From: a virus
Reading direction: 5' to 3' (one strand)
Virus record (IMG/VR): IMGVR_UViG_3300029923_000094
Span: 1-26,396 of that record
DNA length: 26,396 bases
Under the pieces are notes generated by a model, which ran no database searches, was not told where the DNA came from, and worked only from the letters and a program-made list of their open reading frames with translations. Positions 24,632-26,396 of this stretch are shown here, piece after piece; positions within the stretch are counted from its first letter, which is position 1, and every line of letters starts with the position of its first letter. The position numbers were made by a program, and so were the translations under genes.

Positions 24632-24832
24632 TTATAGGTACATACTCTGCCAGCACTTAATAATTTCGGCGCCGGTTGTTACTTTTTGGTTTCCTGCTTT
24701 GCGTACACGAAAGCGCAGGAGGTTGTTAGCTTCGTAACGCTTAATCGTATGACGTTCTACACGAAGTGCGTCTGCTACCTGTTTCTGTGTATATAGCCCC
24801 GCGGGTTCTACTATAGGGCGTGTCGTTATCAT
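24632..24832 (-). CDS. MerR-like helix-turn-helix protein (Cro/excisionase-like)
   Basis: A 66-residue DNA-binding protein. The HTH is TQKQVADALRVERHTIKRYE (residues 15-34), followed by a wing with LRFRVRKAGNQKVTTGAEI, the layout of MerR/AlpA/excisionase-type winged helix proteins. As the second gene of the leftward early operon, it could be a Cro-like antirepressor or excisionase. Its ATG overlaps the TGA of the first gene (ATGA). Confidence 0.75.
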   Translation of the reverse strand: MITTRPIVEPAGLYTQKQVADALRVERHTIKRYEANNLLRFRVRKAGNQKVTTGAEIIKCWQSMYL

Positions 24833-25032
24833 ACTGGATTCTTTGTTATGGTTAATCGATTGTTAACGTAGTCTGTCTGTACACTAAATTTACAAGGCTC
24901 TAAATTTTGTACTTGATAGGCTGTTGTTTTTCCATTGTCGCACGCCTGCGCACTTGGCAGGTTAAACGTACGCGTTTCGCCTATGGTCATTGCACGCAAA
25001 TGCTCTCTTGTTACTTTTTCAATTTCTTCCAT
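24829..25032 (-). CDS. Conserved small early protein, 67 residues
   Basis: First gene of the leftward operon. I use the ATG at 25032 (MEEIEKVTREHLRAMTIGE); the frame also has a TTG at 25041 but that is less likely. A helical start with REHLRAM is followed by ETRTFNLPSAQACDNGKTTA and a strand pair (FSVQTDYVNNRLTITK). The pattern suggests a small alpha/beta DNA- or protein-binding domain, but I cannot name the family. It sits about 150 bases downstream of the leftward promoter and is coupled to the HTH gene. Confidence 0.65.
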   Translation of the reverse strand: MEEIEKVTREHLRAMTIGETRTFNLPSAQACDNGKTTAYQVQNLEPCKFSVQTDYVNNRLTITKNPV

Positions 25033-25076
25033 AATTGCCAAATTTTATTAATTCTACTTATTTACTTACTTATATC

Positions 25077-25108
25077 TTTGGCGGAAATAAAAAACTATCG
25101 TATATTTG
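25077..25108 (+). promoter_or_regulatory. Rightward Bacteroidetes-type promoter (lysogeny side)
   Basis: TTTG (25077-25080), 20 bases, then TATATTTG (25101-25108) match the Bacteroidetes sigma-ABfr consensus TTTG-N19/20-TAnnTTTG. Transcription would start near 25115 and run about 160 bases before the repressor ATG at 25275. The -7 box lies inside the left arm of the large inverted repeat. Confidence 0.65.
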
Positions 25109-25153
25109 CGGTTGAATTTGTTGTGTTGGGCAAATATGCTCGATAGTTTTTTT
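25089..25153. terminator. Large inverted repeat with A and T ends between the facing promoters
   Basis: AAAAAACTATCG (25089-25100) pairs with CGATAGTTTTTT (25141-25152), and inside it ATATTTGC (25102-25109) with GCAAATAT (25130-25137), leaving a 20-base loop. In a leftward transcript from the promoter at 25188-25218 the whole hairpin forms and ends in a T-run, like an intrinsic terminator in the leader. A rightward transcript from 25115 would begin inside the loop and could not form it. It may be an attenuator of the lytic operon or an operator dyad. Confidence 0.6.
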
Positions 25154-25187
25154 ATGTCGCTTCCGACTTACTTACTTATATCGGTGG

Positions 25188-25218
25188 CAAAGATACGGTA
25201 TTACTCGGTATTACCAAA
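25188..25218 (-). promoter_or_regulatory. Leftward Bacteroidetes-type promoter (lytic operon)
   Basis: On the minus strand TTTG (25218-25215), 19 bases, then TATCTTTG (25195-25188) match the consensus TTTG-N19-TAnnTTTG perfectly, with the common C after the -7 box. The start near 25181 gives a leader of about 150 bases before the ATG at 25032. The spacer holds two tandem 10-base units (CGGTATTACT at 25196-25205 and CGGTATTACC at 25206-25215), a likely operator. It should drive the early genes and perhaps the whole leftward block. Confidence 0.75.
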
Positions 25219-25240
25219 TTTTTTTTAATAAAAAGATAGG

Positions 25241-25270
25241 TATTTAATAGTATTTAACAGTAAATAGTAG
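25241..25270. repeat. Three 10-base repeats before the repressor start
   Basis: TATTTAATAG, TATTTAACAG and TAAATAGTAG follow one another at 25241, 25251 and 25261, ending 4 bases before the repressor ATG. Their place in the leader next to the start suggests autoregulation of the repressor, at DNA or mRNA level. The motif is simple and A/T-rich, so it could also be incidental. Confidence 0.4.
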
Positions 25271-25274
25271 ATTC

Positions 25275-25664
25275 ATGAAGCAAATAGATGTGGTTGAAAG
25301 ACTAAAAACCTTTATGGAATTGGATTGTAGTACGCCTGCCAGTTTTGCTAAATTAGCCGGCGTTGATGCTTCTAACTTCGCAAAAATGTTAGACGGTAAA
25401 CAAACCATAACTGGGCAGACACTTAAAAAGCTGTCGGCTGCCCATTCTATAAATTTTTCCTGGCTACAAACGGGCAAAGGTGATATGCTTACATCCTCTA
25501 ATGGCCCGACTGTTAATACAGGTTCCGGTAGTACGGATAAAGTAGAAACACACGACGATATTATAGCCGTGTATGAAAATCTGATATCGGAATTGCGAGC
25601 CGACAAAGCTAGGCTGTTATCGCAAAACGAAAAGCTAATACAAATGTTAGACAATAAAAAATAA
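25275..25664 (+). CDS. Phage repressor, Cro/CI-type HTH with C-terminal coiled coil
   Basis: A 129-residue DNA-binding protein on the strand opposite to the lytic genes. The HTH lies at residues ~20-60: TPASFAKLAGVDASNFAKML, then GKQTITGQTLKKLSAAHSI and the typical WLQTGKGDM. After a Ser/Gly/Thr linker the C-terminus (residues ~92-129, HDDIIAVYENLISELRADKA, then RLLSQNEKLIQMLDN) is a predicted coiled coil for dimers. It lacks the S24 peptidase domain, so induction is unlikely to work by RecA-stimulated self-cleavage. It is read from the rightward promoter at 25077-25108 and followed after 5 bases by a secreted protein. Confidence 0.88.
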   Translation: MKQIDVVERLKTFMELDCSTPASFAKLAGVDASNFAKMLDGKQTITGQTLKKLSAAHSINFSWLQTGKGDMLTSSNGPTVNTGSGSTDKVETHDDIIAVYENLISELRADKARLLSQNEKLIQMLDNKK

Positions 25665-25669
25665 AGCTT

Positions 25670-26203
25670 ATGAAAAAAGTGATTTTAATTTTTTCCGTAA
25701 TATTATTATCTGTAGCGGCCAGTGCTCAAAATGATAGTATAGGCGTGTATGCTTATATAGATGGCGTGTATAAATCTATTATGCCCATAAATTACCAGCA
25801 AACTAAAATAGGTATTGGAAAAGCATATAATATCTTTGCGGGCGCTACAAGCGTTAATCATTTTAGCAAGCAGGCTAAATTTAGGCTTTATTTCGGTGCA
25901 GTTACTCCGGATAAACTACAGACCTACTTTACTTTTTCTAACGCCTATAGCATCGCAGATTACGGTGTAGGAGAATTTAAGGTGAAAAAAGATAGTAGGC
26001 TGCTGGCCACTGTACGTGGCTCCATCTTTGGAATTAAGGGCGGTACGGTTAAATCAGATAACGTAAATGTACTAACCGATACAGTACGAGCGAGCGTGTA
26101 TGATATAACCGTAGCAGGGAAGCCAGGCGAATACTGTATAATGGTTACACGTAATGGTGCAGGCGCTTATTACGGTGTCTACGATTTTACTATAACAGAA
26201 TAA
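25670..26203 (+). CDS. Secreted protein in the repressor operon (probable lysogenic conversion gene)
   Basis: A 177-residue protein with a clear signal peptide ([20 protein letters not shown], cleavage likely after Ala19) and no lipobox Cys, so it is probably periplasmic. The mature part is strand-rich, with repeated Tyr/Gly and a C-terminal sandwich-like region ([20 protein letters not shown]). No family is recognised. It starts 5 bases after the repressor stop and should be expressed in the lysogen. It may alter the envelope or exclude phages, which is inference. Confidence 0.75.
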   Translation: MKKVILIFSVILLSVAASAQNDSIGVYAYIDGVYKSIMPINYQQTKIGIGKAYNIFAGATSVNHFSKQAKFRLYFGAVTPDKLQTYFTFSNAYSIADYGVGEFKVKKDSRLLATVRGSIFGIKGGTVKSDNVNVLTDTVRASVYDITVAGKPGEYCIMVTRNGAGAYYGVYDFTITE

Positions 26204-26267
26204 GCAAAAATCAAGCAAATGTAAAATTAATAACGTAAGTAATTGTAAATCAACAAGTTATAAAATT
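26204..26267. other. Probable right prophage boundary (attR region)
   Basis: Sixty-four A/T-rich bases separate the last phage-like gene from host-like fabG. The phage/host junction should lie in or near this stretch. I see no tRNA, no terminator and no consensus promoter for fabG here, so transcription from the repressor operon could run into fabG. The core att sequence cannot be named without the left end. Confidence 0.4.
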
Positions 26268-26396
26268 ATGGGATTATTAAATGGAAAGACAGCCCTTATT
26301 ACAGGTGCTGCACGCGGTATCGGTAAAGCTATCGCATTGAAGTTTGCATCTGAAGGTGCAAATGTCGCATTCACGGATTTGGTTATTGATGAGAAT
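26268..26396 (+). CDS. fabG: 3-oxoacyl-[ACP] reductase FabG (5' part only)
   Basis: Forty-three codons from the ATG at 26268 run out of the window. The start [20 protein letters not shown] has the short-chain dehydrogenase cofactor motif TGxxxGxG (TGAARGIG, residues 12-19), then the first Rossmann strand-helix continues ([12 protein letters not shown]). FabG reduces 3-oxoacyl-ACP with NADPH in fatty acid synthesis and is a core host gene. A phage gene is unlikely; it marks the host chromosome next to the prophage. Confidence 0.88.
   Translation, partial: MGLLNGKTALITGAARGIGKAIALKFASEGANVAFTDLVIDEN

Larger units (their letters stand above)
25062..25182. repeat. 15-base direct repeat beside both switch promoters
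   Basis: TTACTTACTTATATC occurs at 25062-25076 and again at 25168-25182, 106 bases apart. The first copy ends directly before the -33 element of the rightward promoter; the second covers the expected start point of the leftward promoter. A protein bound to both could activate the rightward promoter and block the leftward one. These are candidate operators of the repressor or of the early HTH protein. Confidence 0.6.

Noticed and set aside
25131-25138. Minus-strand CATATTTG as a second leftward promoter
   Set aside because: The -7 box is one base off and there is no TTTG at the right distance; it is the arm of the inverted repeat.
25244-25654. 136-codon minus frame covering the repressor
   Set aside because: It lies wholly within the repressor gene; Ser/Cys-rich translation is an antisense artefact.
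1-26396. Mu-like transposable prophage
   Set aside because: No MuA/MuB-like transposase genes are seen; the replication module is polymerase, primase and helicase based, with a cos-type packaging module.
1-26396. Complete diversity-generating retroelement in the window
   Set aside because: No frame with a reverse transcriptase core and no adenine-rich copy of the candidate variable region was found by reading.

Overview
The window is most of a temperate siphophage, integrated as a prophage in a Bacteroidales genome (probably Bacteroides or a close relative), and it runs out into host chromosome at the right edge. The host call rests on three things: promoters of the Bacteroidetes type (TTTG, then 19-20 bases, then TAnnTTTG), the absence of Shine-Dalgarno tracts with A/T-rich leaders before starts instead, and the protein families present (BT4734-like primase, PcfJ/PcfK, DUF1566-like C-type-lectin fold). 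The last 129 bases are the start of a host-like fabG on the + strand.

Almost everything from about 25.2 kb down to base 1 is read leftward as one long polycistronic block with many ATGA-type overlaps. In order of transcription: (1) control and early genes at 25.0-24.5 kb (a small conserved protein, a MerR-like HTH protein, a 36-residue membrane peptide, a Pro/Glu-rich protein); (2) recombination and replication at 24.0-20.2 kb (DUF2800 PD-(D/E)XK nuclease, DUF2815 ssDNA-binding protein, family A DNA polymerase); (3) an accessory stretch at 20.2-17.0 kb (ASCH protein with a Cys knuckle, a DUF1566/C-type-lectin protein that looks like a diversity-generating retroelement target, two small proteins including a 46-residue Cys-rich one, PcfK, PcfJ); (4) primase-helicase, then a 283-base noncoding region with ten GTWWAC repeats that may be the replication origin, then VRR-NUC nuclease, SNF2 helicase and a ribbon-helix-helix-like protein; (5) packaging: HNH endonuclease, a GC-rich dyad region that may be cos, P27-type small terminase, large terminase; (6) head: portal, HK97-type protease, capsid; (7) connectors and tail: head-tail connector, head closure, gp10-like protein, tail terminator, tail tube, two tail-assembly chaperone frames joined by an apparent -1 frameshift on a run of nine A, and the tape measure protein, which leaves the window at base 1.

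The lysogeny arm is on the + strand: a Cro/CI-type repressor without a peptidase domain and, 5 bases later, a secreted protein likely expressed with it in the lysogen. Between the arms (25,033-25,274) are two promoters that face each other, a large inverted repeat ending in runs of A and T, a 15-base direct repeat placed next to each promoter, and phased 10-base repeats. No integrase, holin, lysin, receptor-binding protein, reverse transcriptase or tRNA is visible; those expected of such a phage presumably lie to the left of the window.

The most unusual items are the candidate retroelement target gene with its GC-rich downstream hairpin, the switch region, the iteron-like region, the frameshift site and the small genes that are easy to miss.
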